Assembly: GCA_014647935.1 (NCBI GenBank)
Contig: BMQD01000027.1
Location: 1 to 62,679, forward strand
Direction of reading: 5' to 3'
DNA: 62,679 nt
DNA from: Planomonospora parontospora
GTDB taxonomy: Bacteria; Actinomycetota; Actinomycetes; Streptosporangiales; Streptosporangiaceae
Notes under the pieces: model-generated
Seen by the model: the letters and a program-made list of their open reading frames with translations, nothing else
What the model was told of the DNA's origin: nothing
The model's database searches: none
In this document: positions 27,997 to 36,206 of the stretch, one piece after another
Layout: each line of letters starts with the position of its first letter
Position numbering within the stretch: the first letter of the stretch is position 1
Position numbers and translations under genes: made by a program

Positions 27997-28055
27997 CGCC
28001 GAGTCGGACCGGGGCCGGGGACCACCACGAGGCTGACCTGATCCGAAGAAGAAGG

Positions 28056-28078
28056 GCCACCCTGATCATCAGAGTGGC
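28056..28078. terminator. Bidirectional hairpin between convergent genes
   Basis: GCCACCCTGATCATCAGAGTGGC pairs with one mismatch, with an adjacent AAGAAGAAG on the left. It separates the TetR gene from the convergent RTX-like gene. Confidence 0.75.
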
Positions 28079-28086
28079 GCTTCCGG

Positions 28087-28623
28087 TCAGGAGTCCTCGC
28101 AGGAGTTCAGCGTCTCGGTGTCGCAGAAGTCGTTGTCCGCGCCGCCGAAGCCCTGGTCGAACCCGGCATTGCCGACCAGGATGTCGTTGCCGCCCCTGCC
28201 GTGCAGTATGTCGTCGTTGTCGTTGCCTGAAACGAAGTCCTTGCCCGGGCCGCCGAAGAAGGTGTCCACTCCGGGCCCCATGAAGACCCTCGAGGGCAGG
28301 GCGGTGTTGTTGCTCAGGATGTCGTTGCCGCCCTGCAGGTTGGCGACGATGTTGGTGACACCCCCGCTGGGGCACCGCACCGTGTTGGTGCCGACCTGCT
28401 GGCAGACGCCCGCGGTGATCAGCGTGTCTCTGTTGTTCCTCACCACGAGGAAGCCGCTCTCGACGCTGATGGAGATGTCGTCGCTGACATTCGCCGAGTT
28501 GACGGAGAGCTGGCCGCCGCTCGACGTCACGTTGGTGAGGGCGTGCGCCGGCGCCGACATGGCCAGCAGCGGCGCCGCCACCAGTGCTCCGAGGGCGAGG
28601 GTGCGTAGTGCGTTTCTCATCAT
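28087..28623 (-). CDS. Small secreted RTX-like calcium-binding protein
   Basis: A 178-residue exported protein. Signal peptide MRNALRTLALGALVAAPLLA with cleavage near PAHA. The second half carries hemolysin-type nonapeptide repeats (GGNDIL, FMGPGVDTFFGGPGKDFVSG, NDDILHGRGGNDILVG), which form a calcium-bound beta-roll. Two Cys near each end may make disulfides. Full RTX toxins are far larger; this is only a mini-repeat protein of unknown role. Two adjacent ATGs (28623 and 28620) follow AAGGAG; a longer in-frame start at 28689 is less likely because it would bury the signal peptide. Confidence 0.78.
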   Translation of the reverse strand: MMRNALRTLALGALVAAPLLAMSAPAHALTNVTSSGGQLSVNSANVSDDISISVESGFLVVRNNRDTLITAGVCQQVGTNTVRCPSGGVTNIVANLQGGNDILSNNTALPSRVFMGPGVDTFFGGPGKDFVSGNDNDDILHGRGGNDILVGNAGFDQGFGGADNDFCDTETLNSCEDS

Positions 28624-28981
28624 GCTCCTTGTGTGTGTTCTGAACCCCGCGAGATTGTGGTCGTGCGATCGGGCGGTGCGGTGAGTCATGTCGGGGAACT
28701 CTTTCGTAGGACACTGTGTACGGTCGAATTGAGCATGAAGGTTGGCCGGACATGCTGTCAAGCCAATATGGAGCGGGCTGCGCCCGCCGAGCGCGCTGGA
28801 CGACGGGACGCCCCGCACGAGGGCAGGCTGCAACGCGCCGGGCACGCTTGCGACGCACTGCCGCAGGGTCGTCGAGGAGACCGTCTCCACCCGCCGGGAG
28901 CGGCCGAAGCCACGGGCGACGGTGCGGCGGGCGGGCGGAAATCCGGTTGCCGGCCGCCCGCCGTACGCGGAGACTGCTGCG
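28624..28981. other. Divergent intergenic region
   Basis: It separates the RTX-like gene (leftward) from the methyltransferase (rightward). No gene was recognised. Open frames here are long only because of base composition. GGAG at 28969-28972 is the ribosome binding site for the rightward gene. Confidence 0.5.
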
Positions 28982-29713
28982 GTGCTCTCCGACGCCGGCG
29001 CCGCCGAACTCTACGACCTGCTGAACCCCTGGGACGCCGGGCTGTATCCCGCCGACGCGTTCTACGACGGCCTGGTGATGACCGCGGGCGCCGTGCTGGA
29101 CGTGGGGTGCGGGACGGGCGGCATGCTGCACCACGCGCGTGAACGCGGTCATCCCGGACGGCTCGTCGGGATGGACCCCGACCGGGCGGCGCTCGCGCGG
29201 GCCCGGCGGCGCACCGACATCGAGTGGGTCGAGGGCGTCGCCGCCGAAGCGGCCTGGGACCGGGAGTTCGACCTGGTGACGATGGTCAGCCACGCGTTCC
29301 AGTGCCTCGTGGGCGACGACGAGCTGCGCGCCTCCCTCACCGCCATCCGGGCGGCGCTCCGAGACGGAGGGCTGTTCGCCTTCGAGACGCGTCACCCTCA
29401 GGTCCGGGTGTGGGAGGACTGGAATCCGGCGAACGCCTCCGAGGTCGTGGACGCGTCCGGCCGCACGCTCCGGATAGCGCACCGGGTCGAGTCGGTCCGC
29501 GGCGACGTCGTGACGTTCACGGAGACGACCAGCGGCCCGGACGGCGCCGTCCTGCGGGTCGACCGCTCGACCCTGCGCTTCCTGGACGTGCCGGCGCTGG
29601 GGACGTTCCTGGCCGAGGCCGGTCTCGCGGTCGAGGCGCAGTACGGCGACTGGCGGCGTGGTCCTGTCACCGGTGACAGCCGCGAGATCGTCACCCTCGC
29701 GCGCCGCGCCTGA
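28982..29713 (+). CDS. SAM-dependent methyltransferase, class I
   Basis: A 243-residue Rossmann methyltransferase. Motif I is VLDVGCGTGGMLHH (about residues 38-51); later VGMDPDRAALARARRR (acidic residue binding the ribose), FDLVTMVSHAFQCL and ALRDGGLFAFETRHP follow. The substrate is unknown. The GTG start at 28982 is chosen because GGAG lies 9 bp upstream and upstream in-frame sequence looks non-coding. It is alone between divergent and convergent neighbours. Confidence 0.85.
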   Translation: MLSDAGAAELYDLLNPWDAGLYPADAFYDGLVMTAGAVLDVGCGTGGMLHHARERGHPGRLVGMDPDRAALARARRRTDIEWVEGVAAEAAWDREFDLVTMVSHAFQCLVGDDELRASLTAIRAALRDGGLFAFETRHPQVRVWEDWNPANASEVVDASGRTLRIAHRVESVRGDVVTFTETTSGPDGAVLRVDRSTLRFLDVPALGTFLAEAGLAVEAQYGDWRRGPVTGDSREIVTLARRA

Positions 29714-29750
29714 GATCCGCCTGGAAGGCCGTCCAGGTCGTTCAGGTCGT

Positions 29751-30569
29751 TCAGGTCGTCCGGGCGCGGGTCACGACGTATCGGGCGGGGACCTCGCCGC
29801 CGCCGTGCACCGCGATGTCCGCACCGGTGACGTAGGAGGACAGGGCGCTCGCCAGGTAGAGGCAGGCGCCCGCGACGTCGGCGGGCACCGCCATCCGCCC
29901 CATCGGGATCACCCCCGCGACGGCCGCGCCGCCGTCCTCGCCGTACGCCTGCGCCGCGGCCTCGGTCCGGACGAGACCGGTGGTGATGTGGTTGACCCGG
30001 ACCTTCGGCGACCACTCGAGGGCCAGCGCCCGGGTGAGCGCCAGCAGTCCCGCCTTGGCGGCGGAGTAGGCGGCGATGCCCGGCTGCGGGTCGTGGGCGG
30101 CGACACTGCCGATGTTGACGATCGAGCCGCCGCCCTCCTGTCCCTGCATCACCCGGTTGGCCGGTTGCGCCACGTGGAACGGCGCCAGCAGGTTCAGATC
30201 CACGACCCTGGCGACGAAGCGCGGCGAGACCGTCGCCGCGTCCGCCGACGGTGAGCCCCCGGCGTTGTTGACGAGGACGTCGAGCCGGCCCAGGAGGCCC
30301 GCCGTACGCTCCACCAGTTCCGCGGCCGCCGCGGCGTCCCGGACGTCCGCGGCGACGAAGCGGGCGGTCCGCCCGCCCGCGCCGGGCAGGGCCGCCGGTT
30401 CGGTGCGCCCGCAGACGACCACCTCGGCCCCGGCCGCGAGGAACGCCTCCGCGATCGCGAACCCGATGCCCCTGGTCCCGCCGGTGACCAGCACCGCCCG
30501 GCCGGTGAAGTCCATCGCCGTACCCGTCGCCGTACCCGTCGCCGTGCCCGTCGAGGTGTCCGTCCCCAT
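29751..30569 (-). CDS. Short-chain dehydrogenase/reductase divergent from fadD3
   Basis: A classical SDR: LVTGGTRGIGFAIAEAF, ADVRD, NNAGGSPS, Ser in NIGSVAA, YSAAKAG, and tail VTGADIAVHGGGEVP. About 254 residues from the internal MDFTGRAV, 272 from ATG 30569. The extra N-terminal 18 residues are a Thr-Gly-Ala repeat made by a 12-bp unit (ACGGGTACGGCG). It probably acts on a hydroxyacyl-CoA of HIP breakdown because it is divergent from fadD3; the exact step is not known. Confidence 0.85.
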   Translation of the reverse strand: MGTDTSTGTATGTATGTAMDFTGRAVLVTGGTRGIGFAIAEAFLAAGAEVVVCGRTEPAALPGAGGRTARFVAADVRDAAAAAELVERTAGLLGRLDVLVNNAGGSPSADAATVSPRFVARVVDLNLLAPFHVAQPANRVMQGQEGGGSIVNIGSVAAHDPQPGIAAYSAAKAGLLALTRALALEWSPKVRVNHITTGLVRTEAAAQAYGEDGGAAVAGVIPMGRMAVPADVAGACLYLASALSSYVTGADIAVHGGGEVPARYVVTRARTT

Positions 30570-30645
30570 GCCGTCGCGTCCCTCCCGAGAGCGGCCCTTC
30601 GGTCCCGGGGAGGGTACGGCGGCGCGGTGGGGAGCCGGGCGCTGC

Positions 30646-30662
30646 GTACCGGTCACCGGGAC
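30646..30662. repeat. 17-bp palindrome, copy 4
   Basis: GTACCGGTCACCGGGAC, one base from the perfect copy at 9001, in the spacer between the SDR and fadD3. Confidence 0.75.
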
Positions 30663-30685
30663 GCCGCACCGGGGAGCGGGTTCGT

Positions 30686-30702
30686 GTACCGGTCACCGGG
30701 AC
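30686..30702. repeat. 17-bp palindrome, copy 5
   Basis: Exactly the same 17 bases as copy 4, starting 40 bp later (close to four helical turns), about 125 bp upstream of the fadD3 start. Confidence 0.75.
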
Positions 30703-30827
30703 GGTCACCCGCGCGACCGGAGGCCGGACGGCACCATGGACACCCCGGTGAACGGCCTCCGGGGACTCGGGCGGTCTTCGGCGGGCTCGGACGGACTCCG
30801 GCGGATTCAGACGGAACAGGGGAGGCC

Positions 30828-32528
30828 ATGAGCGAGAACGACGCACTGACGATCCCGGGCGTCCTGGACCGCGCCGCGCGCGACCACCCGGAGACCGAGG
30901 CCGTGGTGGACGGTCCGGTCCGGGTGACGTACCGGGAGTTGCGCGACCGGGTCCGCGGAGCGGTCCGGGCCTTCGCCGCGTCCGGCGCCGGGCGGGGGGA
31001 CCGGATCGCGGTCTGGGCGCCGAACGGCCTGGAGTGGATCGTGGCCGCGCTGGGCGCGGTGAGTGCCGGGGCGGTGCTGGTCCCGGTCAACACCCGCTAC
31101 AAGGGCGAGGAGGCGCGGTGGGTGCTGGCAAGGAGCCGGGCGCGGACGCTCTTCGTCGCGGACGGCTTCCTCGGCAACGACTACCTGGCCATGCTCGGTG
31201 CGGGTGCGGGTGCGGGTGCGGGTGCGGGTGCGGGCACGAGCACGAGCACGGGCGGGAACAGGGGCGGGAACGGAGCCGGGGGCGGACCGCCGGTCCCGGG
31301 GCTGCCGGATCTCGCCGCCGTGGTCGCGTTCGACCGCGAGGCGCGACCCGGGACGACGAGCTGGGAGGCGTTCCTCGCCGGGGGCGCATCCGTCCCCGAG
31401 GAGACGGTGAGGGCCCGGTCGGCGTCGGTGACCGCCGGGGACGTCGCGGACGTGCTCTTCACCTCCGGCACGACGGGCAGGCCCAAGGGGGTCATGTGCA
31501 CCCACGGCCAGAACGTCCGGACCTACGAGGCCTGGTGCGGCCGGACCGGCCTGTCGCCGGGGGACCGCTATCTCATCGTCAACCCGTTCTTCCACTGCTT
31601 CGGCTACAAGGCGGGCGTGCTCGCCTGCCTGCTGCGCGGGGCCACGATGGTGCTCCAGCCGGTGTTCGAGCCCGGCGAGACGATGCGGTTGATCGAGGCC
31701 GAGCGGATCACCGTCCTGCCCGGTCCGCCGACGATCTACACGACGATGCTGGACGCGCCGGAACGCCCCCGGTACGACCTGTCGTCGCTCCGGCTCGCCG
31801 TGACCGGCGCCGCGACGGTCCCGGTCGCGCTGGTCGCACGCCTCCGGGCCGAGCTCTTCCCACAGGTCGTCACGGCGTACGGGCTCACCGAGTCGTGCGG
31901 CACGGTGACCTCCTGCTCGCTCGACGACGACGACGCGACCGTGGCCGGCACCTCCGGCCGCCCCATCGAGGGCGTGCAGGTCGCGGTGGCCGGCGGTGCG
32001 GGCCGGTCGGTCCCCGCGGGAGAGGACGGCGAGATCCTCGTCCGCGGGCACAACGTGATGCTCGGCTACCTCGACGATCCCGAGGCGACCGCGGAGGCGG
32101 TCCGGGACGGCTGGCTGGTGACCGGAGACCGGGGCCGCCTCGACGGGCGCGGCAACCTGACGATCACCGGCCGCTCGAAGGACATGTTCACGGTCGGCGG
32201 GTTCAACGTCTACCCGGCCGAGGTCGAGCAGGTCCTCGCCCGCCACGCGGCGGTCTCCGAGGCCGCCGTGGTCGGCGTCCCCGACGCGCGGCTGGGCGAG
32301 GTCGGCCGCGCCTACGTCGTGCTCCGGCCCGGCGCCGCCGTCACCCCCGGGGCGCTCGTCGCGCACTGCCGGGCGGTGCTGGCGAACTTCAAGGTGCCCC
32401 GGGAGGTGCTCGTCGTCGACGGCCTGCCGCGCAACGCGGCGGGGAAGGTGCACAAGGCCGCGCTCCTCGGCGGTCCGGCGGCGGGGCCGCGGGCCGCCGA
32501 CCCGGACGAACGACGGGCGGCCCGGTGA
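30828..32528 (+). CDS. fadD3: HIP-CoA ligase FadD3-like
   Basis: A 566-residue ANL acyl-CoA ligase with the FadD3 pattern: TIPGVLDRAARDHPETEAVV, VLVPVNTRYKGEEARWVL, P-loop [80 protein letters not shown] and LPRNAAGKVHK. FadD3 activates HIP, the propanoate left after steroid rings A and B are removed, with ATP and CoA. GGGGAGG precedes ATG 30828. About 35 residues of Gly-Ala and Ser-Thr repeat are inserted near residue 124, in the N-terminal domain. Confidence 0.9.
   Translation: MSENDALTIPGVLDRAARDHPETEAVVDGPVRVTYRELRDRVRGAVRAFAASGAGRGDRIAVWAPNGLEWIVAALGAVSAGAVLVPVNTRYKGEEARWVLARSRARTLFVADGFLGNDYLAMLGAGAGAGAGAGAGTSTSTGGNRGGNGAGGGPPVPGLPDLAAVVAFDREARPGTTSWEAFLAGGASVPEETVRARSASVTAGDVADVLFTSGTTGRPKGVMCTHGQNVRTYEAWCGRTGLSPGDRYLIVNPFFHCFGYKAGVLACLLRGATMVLQPVFEPGETMRLIEAERITVLPGPPTIYTTMLDAPERPRYDLSSLRLAVTGAATVPVALVARLRAELFPQVVTAYGLTESCGTVTSCSLDDDDATVAGTSGRPIEGVQVAVAGGAGRSVPAGEDGEILVRGHNVMLGYLDDPEATAEAVRDGWLVTGDRGRLDGRGNLTITGRSKDMFTVGGFNVYPAEVEQVLARHAAVSEAAVVGVPDARLGEVGRAYVVLRPGAAVTPGALVAHCRAVLANFKVPREVLVVDGLPRNAAGKVHKAALLGGPAAGPRAADPDERRAAR
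31197..31232 (+). repeat. Six perfect GGTGCG repeats in fadD3
   Basis: Six tandem copies encode (Gly-Ala)6, followed by alternating Thr/Ser codons. In frame; absent from the family pattern as I know it. Confidence 0.95.
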
Positions 32529-32629
32529 GCCGCCCTGCGAGGCGACCGCCGGATCCCACCCGGAACGGACTCTCCGCCGGTGCTCGGCGGGCGGACTGCC
32601 CCCTTCCGGGTGAACCGGCCGGAATTGCG

Positions 32630-32656
32630 ACTTGCAATGCTAACTTGCAATGCTAA
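32630..32656. promoter_or_regulatory. MarR operator: 13-bp direct repeats
   Basis: ACTTGCAATGCTAA occurs at 32630-32643 and 32643-32656, sharing one base. Each contains the palindrome TTGCAA. It ends 9 bp before the MarR start, so it probably overlaps the promoter and mediates autoregulation. Confidence 0.75.
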
Positions 32657-32665
32657 GTTATTGAT

Positions 32666-33103
32666 GTGGAACGCAACCTGAGCCTCGACCTGCATGTGCT
32701 CACCGCCCGCCTGGACCGGGCGGCCGACCGGATCCTGCGCGCCGAGTACGGCGTGTCCTACAGTCGCTTCCTGGCGCTGACCCTGGTGGGGGAGCTGGGT
32801 GCCTCGACGCAACGGGTCCTTGCGGACTACCTGGGGGTGACCGAGCCGTCGGTGAGCCGCATGACCGCCGTCCTCGCCGCCGACGGATTCCTCGACGTGC
32901 GGCCCGACCCCGCCGGAGGCCGCCGCCGGAGGCTGAGCCTCACGGACAAGGGAGAGCGGCTGGTGGCCTCGGCCCGGCAGGGATTCGAAGAGCGGCTGGC
33001 CTTGCTCGTCGAGCACAGCGGCGTGCCGTACGACGAGTACGCAGGTCACACCGCGCAACTGCTGGAGACGTTCGCCCAATGGGAGAAGGAGGCGGCCAAG
33101 TGA
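32666..33103 (+). CDS. MarR-family transcriptional regulator
   Basis: A 145-residue winged helix: YSRFLALTLVGELG, RVLADYLGVTEPSVSRMTAVLAADGFLDVRPDPAGGRRRRLSLT split by helix and wing, ending in an amphipathic dimer helix. GTG start with no ribosome binding site, so the mRNA may be nearly leaderless. It is coupled to the next gene by a GTGA overlap and probably senses a compound handled by that hydrolase. Confidence 0.9.
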   Translation: MERNLSLDLHVLTARLDRAADRILRAEYGVSYSRFLALTLVGELGASTQRVLADYLGVTEPSVSRMTAVLAADGFLDVRPDPAGGRRRRLSLTDKGERLVASARQGFEERLALLVEHSGVPYDEYAGHTAQLLETFAQWEKEAAK

Positions 33104-33942
33104 ACCGGAGCACCCGGACCCCGCCGGCATGCCGGTGCACGGTCCTGTCGGCCGACGGCACGCCGATCGGCTACCGGACGATGGGCGACGGCCCGGGCCT
33201 CATCGTGGTCGGCGGCGCCCTGCGGACGGCGGAGGACTACCTGCCGCTGGCCTCCGCGCTGGCCCGCTCCTTCACGGTGCACCTCGTCGAGCGGCGCGGG
33301 CGGGGCGCCAGCGGCCCGCTGGGTCCCCGGTACGCCCTGGGAAAGGAGGTGGACGATCTCCTCGCCGTCCAGGCGGAGACCGGAGCGCGCTCGGTGTTCG
33401 GGCACAGCTACGGCGGACTCGTCGTCCTCGAGACCGCGCGCTCGTCCCGGGTGTTCGACCGCATCGCGGTCTATGAGCCCGGAGTGCCCTGCCTCCCCGT
33501 CCCCACCGCCTGGATGGACCCTTACCGGGAACGGCTGGCCGCGGGCGATCCGCACGGCGCGTTCGTTCACTTCATCCGGGGCTCGGGCGGCGCACCGGCC
33601 TTCGTGAGCAGGATGCCGTACTGGTATCTGCGCCTGGCCCTGCGTGTCGCGTTCCGGGGGCCGAGCTGGCAGCGGATGCTCCCCCTGCTCGATGCCAATC
33701 TGGCCGAACACGGGCAGTTGGCGGCCCAGTACGGTCGCCTCGCCGAATTCGCCGCCGTCACCGCTCCGGTGCTGATCCTCTGCGGAGGCCGTACCGCGCG
33801 CGCGAGCAGGGCGGAGTTCGACGCTCTGCGCGACACCCTTCCCGAGGCCGCCCTCGAGACGTTGGGCGGCCTCGACCATTTCGGGCCGGAAGGGAAGAAC
33901 GCCTCGGTCGTGGCAGAGCGGGTTCTGGCGTTTCTCCGCTGA
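33100..33942 (+). CDS. Alpha/beta hydrolase
   Basis: A 280-residue hydrolase with nucleophile Ser in VFGHSYGGLV (about residue 99), acid region LILCGGRT and His in GGLDHFGPEG. The first strand (TVLSADGTPIGYRTMGDGPG) is typical. Substrate unknown; it could be an esterase or lactonase. GTG start overlapping the marR stop, with GAAGGAGG 7 bp upstream. Confidence 0.88.
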   Translation: MNRSTRTPPACRCTVLSADGTPIGYRTMGDGPGLIVVGGALRTAEDYLPLASALARSFTVHLVERRGRGASGPLGPRYALGKEVDDLLAVQAETGARSVFGHSYGGLVVLETARSSRVFDRIAVYEPGVPCLPVPTAWMDPYRERLAAGDPHGAFVHFIRGSGGAPAFVSRMPYWYLRLALRVAFRGPSWQRMLPLLDANLAEHGQLAAQYGRLAEFAAVTAPVLILCGGRTARASRAEFDALRDTLPEAALETLGGLDHFGPEGKNASVVAERVLAFLR

Positions 33943-34010
33943 CGGCCGACGACGCGAGGGCAGCCGGACGCCGACCCGGAGGGCGTCTCGCACCCGGCGT
34001 CCGCCCCTGG

Positions 34011-34061
34011 GCGCTTCCTGCGCCCGGGTGCCTCTCCCCAGGGCCCGGGCGCAGGAGGCGC
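34011..34061 (+). terminator. Hairpin 1 in 33943-34329 spacer
   Basis: GCGCTTCCTGCGCCCGGG (34011-34028) pairs with 34044-34061 with one mismatch, loop 15 bases. It lies between convergent genes. Confidence 0.65.
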
Positions 34062-34180
34062 GGCCTGCGGAGCAGCTGAACCGCAGGAGGAAACGGTGCC
34101 GGCGTTCGTGATCGGCGCCGCCGGATGATTGTGCCGGGTCGGCCCGGAGGGGCGCGTCCGGCGCTGGGTTGAAAGTCGGC

Positions 34181-34220
34181 CTGCGACTTCCGCGGTACAC
34201 GGCTACCGCGGAAGTCGCAG
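34181..34220. terminator. Hairpin 2: perfect 17-bp inverted repeat
   Basis: CTGCGACTTCCGCGGTA (34181-34197), loop CACGGC, then the perfect complement (34204-34220). Position between convergent genes suggests a bidirectional terminator. The rest of the 387-bp spacer holds no gene, only short direct repeats of AGCGCTCCGGGCTCAG type near 34285-34335. Confidence 0.7.
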
Positions 34221-34329
34221 ACACACCGGCCGGCCAGGGACTGCAACCGGGCGTCCACCCCGGCCACCAGCGGCTCCGCAGGTAGCGCTCCGGGCTCAGA
34301 GCGCTCCGGGCCCAGGTAGCGTCCCGGGC

Positions 34330-35232
34330 TCAGGTCCCGTAGACGGGCTCGGGGGCGGCGGTGTCGGCCAGCAGGCCGGTGATCACCGGGCCGAGGTCGG
34401 CGGCCTCCCAGCGGGCGCCGTTGTCGGAGGCCGGACCGTGCCGGAAGCCCTCCATCACGCAGATCCGGCCGCCCTCGACCTCGAAGACGCGCCCCGTCAC
34501 CTCCCGCGACCCGGCCGAGGCGAGCCAGGCCACCAGGGGGGAGACGTTCTCCGGGGCCATCGCGTCGAAGGAGCCGTCCCGTGGGGCCGCCATCGTCGCG
34601 GCGAAGACCCGCTCGGTCATCCGGGTCCGGGCGGCCGGGGCGATCGCGTTGACGGTCACGCCGTACCGGGCCAGCTCGGCGGCGGCCACCAGGGTGAGCG
34701 CCGCGATGCCCGCCTTGGCCGCGGCGTAGTTGCCCTGCCCCACGCTGCCGAGCAGGCCCGCCCCGGACGAGGTGTTGACCACCCTGGCATCCACCGGCCG
34801 GCCCGCCTTGGACTCGGCCCGCCAGTGCAACCCGGCGTGCTTGAGCGGCAGGAAGTGGCCCTTGAGGTGGACGCGCACCACCGCGTCCCACTCGTCCTCC
34901 GACAGGTTCACCAGCATGCGGTCGCGGAGGAAGCCCGCGTTGTTGACCAGCACGTCCAGCCGGCCGTACGCCTCCAGAGCGGTCTCCACCAGGCGCCGGG
35001 CCCCGCCGCCGTCGGCGACGTCGGAGCAGTCGGCCACCGCCTCGCCGCCCAGCGAGCGGATCTCCTCGGCCACCCGCCGGGCGGGGCTCTCCGACCCGCC
35101 CTCCCCGGCGGCGCTCACGCCGAGGTCGTTGACCACGACCTTGGCGCCCTGCCGGGCGAGCTCCAGGGCGTGCGCGCGGCCGAGACCGCGCCCGGCCCCG
35201 GTGACGACGGCGACGCGGTCCTTGCAGATCAT
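34330..35232 (-). CDS. SDR of the HIP block (Rv3548c type)
   Basis: A 300-residue SDR with the long form of the Hsd4A/MFE-like group: GAGRGLGRAHALELARQGAKVVVNDLG, NNAGFLRDRMLVNLSEDEWD, catalytic Ser in VNTSSGAG, NYAAAKAG with Tyr and Lys, IAPAARTRMTERVF. It is divergent from echA20, as the Rv3548c-type SDR genes sit beside echA20 in mycobacteria. Probably a hydroxyacyl-CoA dehydrogenase in ring C/D degradation; the exact substrate is unproven. ATG at 35232. Confidence 0.87.
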   Translation of the reverse strand: MICKDRVAVVTGAGRGLGRAHALELARQGAKVVVNDLGVSAAGEGGSESPARRVAEEIRSLGGEAVADCSDVADGGGARRLVETALEAYGRLDVLVNNAGFLRDRMLVNLSEDEWDAVVRVHLKGHFLPLKHAGLHWRAESKAGRPVDARVVNTSSGAGLLGSVGQGNYAAAKAGIAALTLVAAAELARYGVTVNAIAPAARTRMTERVFAATMAAPRDGSFDAMAPENVSPLVAWLASAGSREVTGRVFEVEGGRICVMEGFRHGPASDNGARWEAADLGPVITGLLADTAAPEPVYGT

Positions 35233-35342
35233 CGTCGGCTCTCCTCGGCGGTGACGGCGGTGACGGCGGTGCGGAAGGGCCGGCCCGCCCTCCCCGCTCA
35301 CTCGGGGGAGGCGGTCGCGCCGTTCCTTTGCTACCTTAATTT

Positions 35343-35358
35343 CTAACAAATGTTTGGT
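35343..35358. promoter_or_regulatory. Candidate KstR2 operator A
   Basis: CTAACAAATGTTTGGT in the divergent spacer between the Rv3548c-type SDR and echA20, 14 bp upstream of the echA20 ATG. It matches the site at 43756-43771 in 15 of 16 bases. Confidence 0.75.
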
Positions 35359-35371
35359 GGAAAGGCAGCCT

Positions 35372-36124
35372 ATGGGAATCTCCACCAGGAAGCACGGCGA
35401 CGGCGTCCGCGAGATCGTCGTGGACGTCCCCCCGGTCAACGCCCTGCCGGTGCAGGCCTGGTTCGAGCTGGCGGAGGCCGTGCGGGAGGCCGGGAGCGAC
35501 GCCGGGAGCCGTGTCGTGGTGCTCCGCGCGGAGGGCCGGGGGTTCAACGCCGGGGTGGACATCAAGGAGATGCAGGCCGCCTCCGGGTTCGAGGCGCTGG
35601 TGGGCGCCAACCGCGGCTGCCATGCGGCGTTCGCGGCCGTCTACGGGTGCGAGGTGCCGGTCATCGCGGCCGTGCACGGGTTCTGCCTGGGCGGAGGCGT
35701 CGGCCTGGCGGGCAACGCCGACATCGTGGTCGCCGCCGAGGACGCCTACTTCGGTCTACCCGAGGTGGAGCGGGGCGCGCTCGGAGCCGCCACCCACCTG
35801 GCCCGCCTCGTCCCCCAGCACCTGATGCGCGCGATGGTCTACACCTGCCGGAACGTCACGGCGGCCGAGCTGCACGCGTTCGGCTCGGTGCTGGCGGTCG
35901 CGCCCGCCGACCGGCTCCGCGAGACCGCCTTCAAGGTCGCCGCGCAGATCGCCGCCAAGGATCCCTACGTGATCCGGCGGGCCAAGGAGTCGCTGAACGG
36001 CATCGACCCGGTCGACGTCAACCGCAGCTACCGCTTCGAGCAGGGCTTCACCTTCGAGCTCAACCTGATGGGCGCCGGCGACCGGCACCGCGACGCCTTC
36101 GTCGCCGAGAGGGCGCGGGGATGA
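35372..36124 (+). CDS. echA20: Enoyl-CoA hydratase-family ring hydrolase EchA20-like
   Basis: A 250-residue crotonase-fold protein with the EchA20 pattern: VREIVVDVPPVNALPVQAWFELAEAV, oxyanion region EGRGFNAGVDIKEMQ, AVHGFCLGGGVGLAGNADIVVAAEDAYFGLPEVERG in part, and FEQGFTFELNLMGAGDRHRDAF. EchA20 hydrolyses the last ring of HIP-derived CoA thioesters before IpdAB. ATG 35372 has GGAAAGG 6 bp upstream. It heads the echA20-ipdA-ipdB-ipdC set. Confidence 0.92.
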   Translation: MGISTRKHGDGVREIVVDVPPVNALPVQAWFELAEAVREAGSDAGSRVVVLRAEGRGFNAGVDIKEMQAASGFEALVGANRGCHAAFAAVYGCEVPVIAAVHGFCLGGGVGLAGNADIVVAAEDAYFGLPEVERGALGAATHLARLVPQHLMRAMVYTCRNVTAAELHAFGSVLAVAPADRLRETAFKVAAQIAAKDPYVIRRAKESLNGIDPVDVNRSYRFEQGFTFELNLMGAGDRHRDAFVAERARG

Positions 36125-36206
36125 CGAGCCGCCGGGAGTGGGCCCGGTGCGGCGGGCGGGACGGCCGACGGGGGGACGGGGCCGTCCACGCGGCGGGGGA
36201 GGAGCG

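Noticed and set aside
29665-29680. Perfect palindrome CTGTCACCGGTGACAG as an operator
   Set aside because: It lies inside the coding end of the methyltransferase and far from any start; probably chance.
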